Source of the DNA: Sphingomonas oligophenolica | GTDB taxonomy: Bacteria; Pseudomonadota; Alphaproteobacteria; Sphingomonadales; Sphingomonadaceae | Direction of reading: 5' to 3' | Length of the DNA: 64,000 bases | Assembly (NCBI RefSeq): GCF_006438955.1 | Contig: NZ_RCZK01000007.1 | Location: forward strand, 62,001-126,000 | Made by a program: the position numbers and the translations under genes | Notes under the pieces: generated by a model | What the model saw: only the letters and a program-made list of their open reading frames with translations | What the model was told of the DNA's origin: nothing | Databases searched by the model: none | In this document: piece after piece, positions 1 through 7,912 of the stretch | Layout: each line of letters begins with the position of its first letter | Numbering within the stretch: the stretch's first letter is position 1

Positions 1-940
1 GGTTGCCGCCGCGCTGCACGTGCTCGGCGATCACCGGGTCGACTTTATCCTGCTCGATCTGGCATTGCCCGGGGTCGACGGCCTTACCGCGCTGCCCGAT
101 CTGGTGGCCGCGGCGCGCGGTGCGCGCGTCGTCGTCGTGTCCTCGACCGCGATCGAGGGTGCCGCGGTAACGATCCAGGCGCTGGCGCTCGGCGCGGCCG
201 AAACGGTGTTAAAGCCCGCCACGGGCGATTCGACGAGCGCGTTCGGCATCGGCCTGCTGAAGAAAATGCGGCGGTTGGTCGAACCCCGGCCGCGGGTCGA
301 CATCGCGCCCCGGATCGCACCCCGCCCAGTCAGCACACCGGTGTCAGCGCCCGCACCATTGCAGCGGTTCGAGATCGTCGCGATCGGCGCGTCGACCGGC
401 GGCATCCACGCGCTGAGCCTGTTGCTGCGCGCGTTGCCCCGGTCGTTCGTGACCCCGATCGTCATCACCCAGCATCTGCCGGGATCGTTCATGCCCTATT
501 TCGCGGCGCAGCTGGCGCTGCTGTCGGGGCGACCCTGCGATGTCGCGGTTGATCGGCTGCGCATCCGGCCGGGCCGGATCGTGCTGGCACCGGGCGACGC
601 GCATATCCGCGGGGTCGCGCTGCCCGATGGGGGTGCCGCGGTCAGACTGACCGGCGAGCGGGTCGCGAACGGATGCTTGCCGTCGGTCGATCCGATGTTC
701 GCCTCGCTCGCCGCGGTTTATGGCCCCGCGCTGCTCGCGGTCGTGCTCAGCGGCATGGGGCGCGACGGCGTGGACGGCGCGGTTGCGGTCCAGCGCGCGG
801 GCGGCTGCGTCATCGTCCAGAACGAGGCGAGCTCGGTCGTATGGGGTATGCCGGGTGCGATCGCCGCGACCGGCATTGCCGCCGCCGTGCTCGACCCGGA
901 AGCACTGGGCCATCTTATCGCGTCGGGACGACATCCATGA
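1..940 (+). CDS. cheB: Chemotaxis response regulator protein-glutamate methylesterase CheB (5' end outside window)
   Basis: CheB removes methyl groups from chemoreceptor glutamates and is switched on by phosphorylation from CheA. The reading frame is open from base 2, so the true start lies upstream. The visible part begins inside the receiver domain; the phosphoryl-acceptor region reads FILLDLALPGVDG. The methylesterase domain follows a Pro/Arg-rich linker and keeps the catalytic Ser (GASTGG), His (ITQHLPGSF) and Asp (LSGMGRDGVDG). Its TGA overlaps the ATG of cheR (ATGA), so the two opposing methylation enzymes are translationally coupled. Other chemotaxis genes presumably lie upstream. Confidence 0.95.
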   Translation, partial: VAAALHVLGDHRVDFILLDLALPGVDGLTALPDLVAAARGARVVVVSSTAIEGAAVTIQALALGAAETVLKPATGDSTSAFGIGLLKKMRRLVEPRPRVDIAPRIAPRPVSTPVSAPAPLQRFEIVAIGASTGGIHALSLLLRALPRSFVTPIVITQHLPGSFMPYFAAQLALLSGRPCDVAVDRLRIRPGRIVLAPGDAHIRGVALPDGGAAVRLTGERVANGCLPSVDPMFASLAAVYGPALLAVVLSGMGRDGVDGAVAVQRAGGCVIVQNEASSVVWGMPGAIAATGIAAAVLDPEALGHLIASGRHP

Positions 941-1791
941 TTCATCAGACTATTTCTCCCGCGAACGGCGCGTCGCAGAGCGCGCTGGGCGTTCTTGCCG
1001 CGTTGCTCGAAGCGCGCACCGGACAACAGATTTCGGCCTATCGGTCGTGGCGGATCGACATCGCGTTGAAACCCCTGCTCCGCGATCGCGGGCTGACCAC
1101 GCTCGACCAGCTGGTGGGCATGTTGATGGAGGGAAGCGATCGACGAATCGCCGACCAGATCATCGACCTGCTAGTAAACCAGGAGACGTCGTTCTTTCGC
1201 GATGCGCCGGTGTTCGACATGGTCATCGACGCGGTTGCGCAGATCGAGGCGCGCGGACGCCGGGCGCGGATCTGGTGCGCGGGCTGTTCGACGGGGCAGG
1301 AACCCTATTCGCTCGCGATGCTGTTCGCCGAGCGTGATGGCGCGGGGTGGATCGCACCCGACATCGTCGCGACCGACGTATCCGACGCCGCGATCGGGCG
1401 GGCACGCGAGGGAAGATATACCCAGTTCGAGATTCAGCGTGGCCTCCCGGTGCGGCGGATGATCAACTGGTTCGAGGCGAATGGCGACGAATGGGTCGCG
1501 CGCGCCGAGCTGCGGCGGATGGTGGCATTCCGCAAGCTGAACCTGCTCGGCGATCAATCGCCACCGGGGCGGTTCGACATTATCCTGTGCCGCAACGTCA
1601 TGCTGTATCTGGCAGCGGAGCCGAAGGCCGCGATCTTCGCGAACTTTGCCGCAGCGCTAGAGCCCGGCGGCATCCTGGCGCTCGGCGCGGGGGAGACGGT
1701 GATCGGCCAGACCCGGATGTTCGAGCCGTCGAAATCCTATCGCGGTCTGTATGAAGTGGTTGGGCGGGCTGGGGGCGAGGCCGCGAGCTGA
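937..1791 (+). CDS. cheR: Chemotaxis protein methyltransferase CheR
   Basis: This 284-residue SAM-dependent methyltransferase methylates glutamates of chemoreceptors, opposing CheB. An N-terminal helical CheR_N domain is followed by the catalytic domain with the NQETSFFRD signature and the SAM-binding loop IWCAGCSTGQEPYS; a later motif, FDIILCRNVMLYL, is typical of the family. An upstream in-frame extension exists (to about 673), but it lies within cheB. The ATG at 937 overlaps the cheB stop and gives the normal family length. No tetratricopeptide or CheW extension is present. Confidence 0.95.
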   Translation: MIHQTISPANGASQSALGVLAALLEARTGQQISAYRSWRIDIALKPLLRDRGLTTLDQLVGMLMEGSDRRIADQIIDLLVNQETSFFRDAPVFDMVIDAVAQIEARGRRARIWCAGCSTGQEPYSLAMLFAERDGAGWIAPDIVATDVSDAAIGRAREGRYTQFEIQRGLPVRRMINWFEANGDEWVARAELRRMVAFRKLNLLGDQSPPGRFDIILCRNVMLYLAAEPKAAIFANFAAALEPGGILALGAGETVIGQTRMFEPSKSYRGLYEVVGRAGGEAAS

Positions 1792-1839
1792 CGCAGAGCA
1801 TCTGTACGCCGCCGCCGCTTCTCGCCTAGAGGTGGAGCC

Positions 1840-2529
1840 ATGACGATCATCGACACGCCTTCGCCGAACTTCGACGAGCGGATGCTGCCGATCACGATGA
1901 TCGTGCTCCACTATACCGGCATGGTGGACGGGCCCGCCGCGGTGGCGCGGCTGCGCGATCCCGCGGCGAAGGTCTCGGCGCATTACGTCGTCGAGGAGGA
2001 CGGCACAGTGATCCGCATGATCGACGAGGCCAAGCGTGCCTGGCACGCAGGACAATCGCACTGGCGCGGCATCACCGACATCAATTCGGCGAGCGTCGGG
2101 ATCGAGATCGTCAACCCGGGGCATGAATTCGGCTATCGCCCGTTCGCGCCCGAACAGATCGCGGCGCTGATCCCGCTGGTCGCCGACATCAAGCGTCGCC
2201 ACGCGATCGGGCGCGGCAATGTCGTCGGCCATTCCGACATCGCGCCGCGGCGCAAGCGCGATCCGGGCGAGCTGTTTCCGTGGAGCAAGCTGGCCAAATT
2301 GCGGCTGGCGCTGCCGCGACCGACGCGCAATTTGATGGACCCGATGTGGAGCGAGGCCGGATTTCTGCTCGCGCTCGATCGGTTCGGCTACGACGTCGAA
2401 AGCCCGATGGCGGCGATCATGGCGTTTCAGCGCCGCTTTCGCCCCGAGTTGATCGATGGCGAGATCGACGCCGAATGCCGGATGATCCTGCTCGCGCTGC
2501 TGCTGCCCAAACCCCAGGGGGATGAGTGA
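1840..2529 (+). CDS. N-acetylmuramoyl-L-alanine amidase, Amidase_2 family with C-terminal peptidoglycan-binding domain
   Basis: A 229-residue Zn amidase predicted to cleave the bond between MurNAc and the stem peptide, like AmiD. Motifs: IVLHYTGM (first Zn His), SAHYVVEEDGTVIRM, WHAGQSHWRG and VGHSDIAPRRKRDPG (last Zn His with the KxDPG-type loop). Residues from about 170 resemble a small helical peptidoglycan-binding domain (FQRRFRP). No signal peptide is visible, so either the cytoplasm or an unrecognised export route is possible; a role in muropeptide recycling would suit a cytoplasmic enzyme. It starts 48 bases after cheR and seems functionally unrelated to it. Confidence 0.88.
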   Translation: MTIIDTPSPNFDERMLPITMIVLHYTGMVDGPAAVARLRDPAAKVSAHYVVEEDGTVIRMIDEAKRAWHAGQSHWRGITDINSASVGIEIVNPGHEFGYRPFAPEQIAALIPLVADIKRRHAIGRGNVVGHSDIAPRRKRDPGELFPWSKLAKLRLALPRPTRNLMDPMWSEAGFLLALDRFGYDVESPMAAIMAFQRRFRPELIDGEIDAECRMILLALLLPKPQGDE

Positions 2530-2841
2530 CGGTTGGGGCTTGCGGTGAAGCGATTCTGCCGGAACGACGGGGGATGGGAGATGGTGAGACGGCTGCAATC
2601 GACCCGATCTCTGCCGGTCAGCACAGAATTTCGATTGCCTGAAACACGCCATTCGCTGAGCAGACGCTTTTCGGCGCGATCTGGGCCGTTAGCCGGCGGA
2701 CTGCCGTCGGAGAGCAGGCGCTGAAAGCTGACATTCGTTCATCAGCGGCTCCAAGGGCCGCTTCTGACTCGCAGCAGACGTTTTTCGCTGCCGCCGCCGC
2801 GATGCATGACGCTTGCGTTCCCCGCACGAGCAGCTTAGACA
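2530..2841. other. Intergenic region without a recognisable gene
   Basis: About 310 bases between the amidase and the ArsR regulator. Short open frames occur on both strands but none has family character or a clear ribosome-binding site. The last few dozen bases are expected to carry the promoter of the ArsR/SRPBCC operon. Confidence 0.6.
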
Positions 2842-2859
2842 CTGAACTACATGGTTCAG
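2842..2859. promoter_or_regulatory. Palindromic operator overlapping the arsR-family start codon
   Basis: The bases CTGAAC-TACATG-GTTCAG form a perfect 6-bp-arm palindrome with the ATG start codon (2851) in its centre. Palindromes of this shape are the usual operators of ArsR repressors that control SRPBCC genes, so this is probably the autoregulatory site. No Shine-Dalgarno sequence precedes the ATG, which suggests transcription may begin at or very near the start codon (leaderless mRNA). Confidence 0.6.
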
Positions 2860-3207
2860 CATTTAAGCCCTCCCCTCGACCTATCGTTTGCAGCGCTGTC
2901 CGATGCGACCCGCCGCGGGGTCATCGATCAGCTTGGCCGGGCGGACGCGTCGATCACCAGTCTGGCGGATAAATTCCAGATGACGCTGACCGGCATGAAA
3001 AAACATGTCCAGGTTCTGGAGCGGGCGGGGCTCGTCGTCACGCAGAAGGTCGGACGGGTGAGAACCTGCAGGCTCGGAAGAAGCGGCCTCAGGGCCGAGG
3101 CGGAATGGATCGAGGCGCACCGGAAGCTCTTCGAGGCCCGCTTCGACGCATTGGACGAAATCATCAGCGAAATGAAACTGGAGGAAAGCGATGAATCAGC
3201 AAGTTAG
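2851..3207 (+). CDS. ArsR-family winged-helix transcriptional repressor
   Basis: A 118-residue regulator with the ArsR-type HTH: FAALSDATRRGVIDQLGRAD, then the recognition-helix region TLTGMKKHVQVLERAGLV and a wing (KVGRVRTCRLG). No metal-binding cysteine motif (ELCVCDL) is visible, so it is not a classical metal sensor; it belongs with the ArsR proteins paired with SRPBCC/AHSA1 genes. It overlaps the next gene by 17 bases, so the two are co-transcribed and coupled. The start codon lies inside a palindrome that is probably its own operator. Confidence 0.9.
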   Translation: MVQHLSPPLDLSFAALSDATRRGVIDQLGRADASITSLADKFQMTLTGMKKHVQVLERAGLVVTQKVGRVRTCRLGRSGLRAEAEWIEAHRKLFEARFDALDEIISEMKLEESDESAS

Positions 3208-3694
3208 CAGCGCCGGTGGTGCGCAGAACCGCACGTCAGTCGAGCGCAGGGGGGATCGTGAACTCATCGTAACGCGCACGTTCGATGCGCCGCCCAGCAC
3301 GGTATACACTGCGTGGAGCCAGCCCGAGCTGTTCCAGCGCTGGTGGATACCGAAATCGCTATCCGGCGTTTCGCTCGTTTCGTGCGATATGGACGTCCGT
3401 ACCGGCGGCAAATATCGGCTGGAATTCGGCGCGGGCGGTTCGGGCACCATGGCCTTCCATGGCAAGTATCTCGAGGTGGTGCCGGACGAGCGCATCGTCT
3501 GGACCAACGACGAGGACGAAGAGGGCGCGATCACGACAGTGACCTTCGAGGATCAGGGCGGGAGGACACTACTGACTTTCCACGAAGTCTATCCGTCCAA
3601 GGAGGCGCTTGAGGAAGCGCTCCAGGGTTCGGCGGCCGGGTTGCCGGAGCAGCTGGATCAGCTCGACGAATTGCTGTCCGGCATAGGCGAGTAG
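3191..3694 (+). CDS. SRPBCC (AHSA1-like) domain protein
   Basis: A 167-residue START/AHSA1-fold protein. It shows the typical opening TRTFDAPPSTVYTAWSQPEL, the FQRWWIPK segment, then GGKYRLEF, GKYLEVVPDERIVWTND and TVTFEDQGGRTLLTFHE. These proteins bind hydrophobic small molecules or act as accessory factors; the ligand cannot be told from sequence. It overlaps the upstream ArsR gene by 17 bases, so the pair probably forms a small ligand-responsive operon. The start ATG at 3191 directly follows the segment GGAGGAAAGCG, a good ribosome-binding site. Confidence 0.88.
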   Translation: MNQQVSSAGGAQNRTSVERRGDRELIVTRTFDAPPSTVYTAWSQPELFQRWWIPKSLSGVSLVSCDMDVRTGGKYRLEFGAGGSGTMAFHGKYLEVVPDERIVWTNDEDEEGAITTVTFEDQGGRTLLTFHEVYPSKEALEEALQGSAAGLPEQLDQLDELLSGIGE

Positions 3695-3952
3695 CGCGGG
3701 TCGGGAAACTCGCCTTGGGGGAAAGTATGCTCCTGGGGCGTGATTCCGCCGGCCTTTCCGGTCGGAGCTGGGCGCATGCCGTCGTCATTCCGCAGCGCCA
3801 GCTCAACGACCGCTTGCGACCCAAAAGTAGACATTCCTTTGGCGCAATGTATCGTTCGAAAGCAAACCCAGCGAAGCGAGCGTGCGGGCGTTATTTGATG
3901 TGTCGTCGTCCGGCGGCACAGAACTCTCCGAACGTGTAAAGGAAGTGCTGGC

Positions 3953-4288
3953 ATGAGCCACCAGGGAAGCTGCCACTGCGGCGCGATGACCGTCACAATC
4001 GAGGACGATCCGATTGAAGTCAGTTAGTGCAATTGCTCGATCTGCCGCCGCACCGGTGCGCTGTGGACTTATGCCCCGCCCGCTTGCGTCGCAGTGACCG
4101 GCGAAGGCATCGGCTACGTCCACGGTGACAAGATGCTGGCTCTGTTTCATTGCCCAACCTGCGGTGTGATTACTCATTGGAGCACAATCGACCCGGACTA
4201 CGACCGGATGGGCATCAACCTCAGGCTGTTTGATCCGAGGCTGTGGGAAGCGTTACCCCGCAAGTTCGTCGACGGCGCGAGCTGGTAA
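3953..4288 (+). pseudogene. GFA-family (glutathione-dependent formaldehyde-activating-like) gene interrupted by a stop codon
   Basis: Reading from ATG 3953 gives the GFA start GSCHCGAMTVTIE, then a TAG at 4025-4027 (codon 25), immediately followed in the same frame by CNCSICRRTGALWTYAPP, HCPTCGVITHW and a normal C-terminus ending at 4288. All the Cys pairs expected of a GFA zinc enzyme (CxC, CxCxxC, CxxC) remain in one frame, and the total of 111 codons is a usual family length. The break is therefore a single nonsense change with no frameshift. A downstream start at 4094 would lack the metal sites. It could be a recent pseudogene, a sequencing error or, less likely, a readthrough gene. Confidence 0.8.
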
Positions 4289-4504
4289 GACAGCGATCCA
4301 CCGCATCGCCCCCCATTCGGGATGCCTCAGGAAGGTATTGATGGCCGAAAACCGGGTTTGTGGCCTAAATGCAGACTTTCCGGAATCCACCAATCATCGC
4401 CGCTTGCTCGCATAACAACCCCGATCAGCCTTGGAACCGACGGCAGTCGGCGCACGCTGCGTCACCGCTTCCGCCGCGCACGCAAGTGCGCTACTGCCCG
4501 CAAC

Positions 4505-4874
<370 letters not shown>

Positions 4875-4965
4875 CCTTGAATTAGGTGCGCGCCCTCGAC
4901 CATGATGCCGGCGGTGCCGACCGCTCGCTTCTCACCGATTCACGCCATGGCTGTGTCGGCCTGCG

Positions 4966-6345
4966 TCAATGGACGCGTTTGAATTCGATCGTGCGCCTTT
5001 GCATGTCGATCGCCGCTAGCCGAACGATTAGCGCGTCGCCGGGCATCGCCGTCGTGTCGACCCGTGCGATGATGGGGTAATCGCTGAGCTGAATCCGCGC
5101 ACCGCGATCGTCGGTGTCGGTGACGACAGCGGCGAAGCTGTCGCCGACGCGACTGCGCAGCATGATCGCTTCGGCGAGGTCGATCACCGCGCGGTCGATC
5201 CGGCCCGCGGTGGCGTCGGCGCGCGCTATGACCTTGGGGAGGCGGTCGAAGGCGGCGGTGACGACGGCGGGGACGGGCTGGCCGTTGGCGACCGCGACCG
5301 CGGCGCGGATGACGTAGCGGTCCGCGAGACGGCGCAAGGGCGCGGTGGCCTGTGCGTACGTCGCGGCGACCGCGGCGTGCCAGGGCGTCTCGCCATCGTG
5401 CCAGGGCGCGTAGGAGGCGCCGTGGCCGGCGCGGCGGACCGCGAGCATGAAGGCGGCGGCGCGGGGCTGCGCGGCGTCGAGCGTGCGGGTGAAATCTGCC
5501 AGTGGTTGCGCGTCGGGCCATGCCAGCGCGAACGCCTTGGCGGTGTTGCGGAGGCGCAGCTTCGCGGCGTCGTCGGGTGCGGCCATGACGCGGAACAGCC
5601 CGGTATGGTGCGCGAGCAGCGCCTGGCCTACCGCCATGTTGGTCGCGAGCGACAGCGCAGCGTTGCGGTCCTCCGCGACGAGGCGCGGGCGGAAGCGGAG
5701 CGCGAGTGCGCCGTCGACACGCTCGACCTCCTGTTCGGGGGGATCGACGCGGGACGCACCGCGGCGGCGCTCGTCGCGCTGGATCCGGGTCGCGAGATCG
5801 GCGAACCCGGCGGGCAGATCGGCATCGATGGCGGTGGCGTAGGCGAGCTTCGCGCGGCTGCGGATCAGCGCGCGTTCGACGCCGTCGAGTGCCACCGCGC
5901 CCGACGGATCGATGCGGACGGTGAAGACGATCGCGGGGCGCGGGCCGTCGGGGAGCAGGCTGGCGGCGCCCTCGGCAAGGATCGGGGGATAAAGCCCGGC
6001 CTTGCGATCGGGCAAATACAGCGTCTCGCCGCGGGTCCACGCCTCGCGGTCGATGACGCCATCGTCGTCGACGAACCAGGCGACGTCGGCGATCGCATAA
6101 TGAAGGAGGAGATCGGCACCCGCAGCCTCGATCGCGAACGCCTGGTCGAGATCGGTCGAGGTGGCGGGATCGAGCGTGACGAAGGCGCGATTGGTGCGAT
6201 CGACGTGATCGGTCGGCTGGCGCTTCGCGGCCTCGGCGGCGGCGGCGAGGACCGCGGGCGGGAAGCCGTCGGGCACCTGGAATTCGGCGCGGATCGCATC
6301 GAGGCCGTCGGCGAGCGCGTGTTGGGGATCGGCGAGCGTCTTCAC
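4966..6345 (-). CDS. RNB-domain exoribonuclease (RNase II/R family)
   Basis: A 459-residue protein carrying the RNB catalytic domain of 3'-5' exoribonucleases. The metal-site motif reads FVTLDPATSTDLDQAFAIE, so the last of the four acidic residues usual in RNase II/R (DxDD) is Gln. Further RNB features are ADVAWFVDDD, ETLYLPDRKAGLYPP, NMAVGQALLAHH and TAPLRRLADRYV. N-terminal cold-shock domains are missing and only a short C-terminal segment follows, so this is a compact family member. The start is GTG 6345 (KTLADPQHALADG follows). A longer frame begins inside the upstream terminator stem (6456) and was rejected. A structured leader precedes the gene. Confidence 0.85.
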   Translation of the reverse strand: MKTLADPQHALADGLDAIRAEFQVPDGFPPAVLAAAAEAAKRQPTDHVDRTNRAFVTLDPATSTDLDQAFAIEAAGADLLLHYAIADVAWFVDDDGVIDREAWTRGETLYLPDRKAGLYPPILAEGAASLLPDGPRPAIVFTVRIDPSGAVALDGVERALIRSRAKLAYATAIDADLPAGFADLATRIQRDERRRGASRVDPPEQEVERVDGALALRFRPRLVAEDRNAALSLATNMAVGQALLAHHTGLFRVMAAPDDAAKLRLRNTAKAFALAWPDAQPLADFTRTLDAAQPRAAAFMLAVRRAGHGASYAPWHDGETPWHAAVAATYAQATAPLRRLADRYVIRAAVAVANGQPVPAVVTAAFDRLPKVIARADATAGRIDRAVIDLAEAIMLRSRVGDSFAAVVTDTDDRGARIQLSDYPIIARVDTTAMPGDALIVRLAAIDMQRRTIEFKRVH

Positions 6346-6419
6346 GCGGGGATCGGATGGGTGATGGCGATGCTCCCGGTGTGGATGGAGTTGCGCGCGC
6401 AGCGACGGGCGCAGATATG

Positions 6420-6458
6420 AAAAGAGGTTGCCGGGCGTCTCTCGACGACCCGACAACC
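6420..6458 (-). terminator. Intrinsic terminator in the leader of the RNB gene
   Basis: On the minus strand GGTTGTCGGGTCGTC, a GAGA loop and GACGCCCGGCAACC form a stem of about 14 pairs with one G-T pair and one bulge, followed directly by TCTTTT. On the plus strand the hairpin is not followed by a T tract, so it works on the minus strand. It ends transcripts that cover the short reading frame at 6572-6628 and sits 75 bases before the RNB start codon, the place for an attenuator. Confidence 0.7.
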
Positions 6459-6571
6459 CCCTGACATGGTCAGCGGCCGGAGAGCTCCAGCCCGGAGGAC
6501 CATGCGAACCGCATTTCCTGTGATCGCCTACGTTGACTGGGAGAGGATACTCCCCGCAAGCGACCGGCGGA

Positions 6572-6628
6572 TCAGCGGCGCGTCCCCCGAACGAACCGAA
6601 CCGAACTCACTGCTGAACCATGAGACAT
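6572..6628 (-). CDS. 18-codon leader reading frame with an extended Shine-Dalgarno
   Basis: The minus strand reads GAAAGGAGGTGATCCG then ATG, followed by codons for MSHGSAVSSVRFVRGTRR and a TGA. The ribosome-binding site matches the complement of the 16S rRNA 3' end over about 13 consecutive bases, with 7 bases between GGAGG and ATG, which is far stronger than any other site in the window. The peptide is rich in Ser, Val and Arg and is not a recognised family. It lies about 115 bases before an intrinsic terminator and about 225 bases before the RNB ribonuclease gene on the same strand, so a leader peptide or a translated small RNA is plausible. Translation is inferred from the site alone. Confidence 0.5.
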   Translation of the reverse strand: MSHGSAVSSVRFVRGTRR

Positions 6629-6629
6629 C

Positions 6630-6644
6630 GGATCACCTCCTTTC
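6630..6644 (-). promoter_or_regulatory. Near-complete anti-16S Shine-Dalgarno sequence
   Basis: GAAAGGAGGTGATCC on the minus strand is complementary to the conserved 3' end of 16S rRNA (GGATCACCTCCTTTC). It drives the 18-codon frame at 6572-6628. The length of the match is unusual and could give very high initiation, or ribosome capture. Confidence 0.65.
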
Positions 6645-6812
6645 GCTAGTTGAAACGTCGTGATCGGCATCGACCACGATTGCGAATGTGAGTCAGATCG
6701 GGCGACGATACAAGTCTTGAATTGCGCAAATTTTTGGCCGATCATCTTCCGTCGCGCGCCGGATGCGGCCGGCACCTTTAGTCGGTCGACGATTGTGGTG
6801 TTGGGTTCGCGC

Positions 6813-7370
6813 TTATCCCCGACAATCCTCGGTCACACGCTCGACCTCTGCCCAGGGCGGGAGGACGAGCGGGGTCGCGCCCGATTGTTCGAGCGTGAAG
6901 CGGCCGCGGCTGAATCCGATCGCATCGAGCAGCGCATCGCGCGGGGTGAGCGCGGTCGCGACATAGGGCGGGGTGCCGCCGGTCGGCTGGACCTGGAGCG
7001 TGCGCGCGATGCTGGTGGTGCGCACCGTCATCGGCGTCGCGAGCGTGCCTGCCTTCGACAGGTAGATCCGCTTGGCGGCGGTATCGCAGCGCAGCGTGAC
7101 GAGCGCGTCGGCGTTGGCGGGGCCGAACAAGGCGATGCTGCCGCGCGGGTCGCGGCGATAGACCCAGGTTCCCGGCGTCATCGGCCAATCGCGCCAGTCC
7201 GCCGCGAGCGCGGGGCTCGGCATTGGCGCGGGGGGTGAGGGTGCCGCGGTCGGCTGGCGCGCGGGAGGCGGCGGCGCGGGCGGTTGGGGGACGCAGCCGA
7301 CCACCAGCGCGAGCGCGGTGAGCGCGGCGAGGCGGGCGGGGCTAGCGAGGGGGGGGACCGGGAGACGCAT
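6813..7370 (-). CDS. Putative outer-membrane or periplasmic lipoprotein
   Basis: A 185-residue protein with a lipoprotein signal: MRLPVPPL then a hydrophobic stretch ending LALVVGC, the lipobox Cys being about residue 31. A Pro/Ala-rich spacer (about residues 32-60) leads to a globular domain that begins WPMTPGTWVYRRDPRGS and contains VTLRCDTAAKRIYLSKAG and TPRDALLDAIGFSRGRF. This last segment looks like the small beta-domain proteins that sphingomonads encode in numbers, but I cannot name a function. The start at 7370 was chosen because it places the signal peptide at the N-terminus. Confidence 0.75.
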   Translation of the reverse strand: MRLPVPPLASPARLAALTALALVVGCVPQPPAPPPPARQPTAAPSPPAPMPSPALAADWRDWPMTPGTWVYRRDPRGSIALFGPANADALVTLRCDTAAKRIYLSKAGTLATPMTVRTTSIARTLQVQPTGGTPPYVATALTPRDALLDAIGFSRGRFTLEQSGATPLVLPPWAEVERVTEDCRG

Positions 7371-7479
7371 CCGCGATGCTATGGCCGATGGCGTCGCCGC
7401 GCTCAACCGGCTAGCGCCGGAGCGGGCATGGGAACCGGTGGGTGGGACCGCCGGTTGATGCGACACACGAGGAGCTTCC

Positions 7480-7845
7480 ATGACCGAGACCAAGACGCCG
7501 ACCCAGTTGCTGAGCCAGGCCAACACCGCCGCGACGATCAAGGTCGAGAGCCGCGATGGCGATACCGTGGGGACGGTCTATGCGTTCATGGTCCACAAGG
7601 GGACCGGGCGGGTGACGCACGCGGTGCTGAGCCTCGGCGGGTTCCTGGGGATGGGCAAGAGCTTCTATCCGCTGCCGTTCGGGCTGATCCAGTTCGATGC
7701 GGTGCGCGACCTGTACGTCGTGACGATCGACCGCCGGATGCTGGAGGGCGGGCCGAGCTGGGCCAACAACGCGCCCGCGTTCGACCAGGCTTACGCCGAC
7801 CGGGTCGCGCGCTATTACGAGGTGGCGAGCGAGGACGTCGATTAG
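7480..7845 (+). CDS. PRC-barrel domain protein
   Basis: A 121-residue cytoplasmic protein with one PRC-barrel: TIKVESRDGDTVGTVYAFMV, TGRVTHAVLSLGGFLGMG and KSFYPLPFGLIQF. PRC-barrels are small beta domains found in RNA-processing and photosynthetic proteins and in many stress-linked stand-alone genes; the partner here is unknown. The ATG is preceded by AGGAG with good spacing. It faces the lipoprotein gene divergently across about 110 bases. Confidence 0.88.
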   Translation: MTETKTPTQLLSQANTAATIKVESRDGDTVGTVYAFMVHKGTGRVTHAVLSLGGFLGMGKSFYPLPFGLIQFDAVRDLYVVTIDRRMLEGGPSWANNAPAFDQAYADRVARYYEVASEDVD

Positions 7846-7912
7846 TCGCGGAAGCTTGGTTCAGCCCAGTCCGGCTTGACAGGCGATCCGCATCCGGCGG
7901 ACACCCACCGTC

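Noticed and set aside
3695-3952. Possible dispersed repeat or gene remnant with CCGCTTGCGACCCAAAAGTAGACATTCC-like sequence
   Set aside because: It reminds me of intergenic repeats in sphingomonads, but a second copy is not present in the window, so it cannot be supported here. Sequence quoted only as a short reminder of the region.
4289-4504. Coding potential upstream of rnpB
   Set aside because: Overlapping short frames in all phases run on into the RNase P RNA; none has a ribosome-binding site or family features.
6345-6456. N-terminal extension of the RNB protein from TTG 6456
   Set aside because: That codon lies inside the terminator stem and the added residues (SGRRETPGNLF and on) look non-coding; GTG 6345 begins family-like sequence.
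6502-6663. 53-codon plus-strand frame with GGAGG three bases before its ATG
   Set aside because: Spacing is too short, the frame lies antisense to the leader hairpins and extended ribosome-binding site of the minus strand, and the peptide shows no family character.
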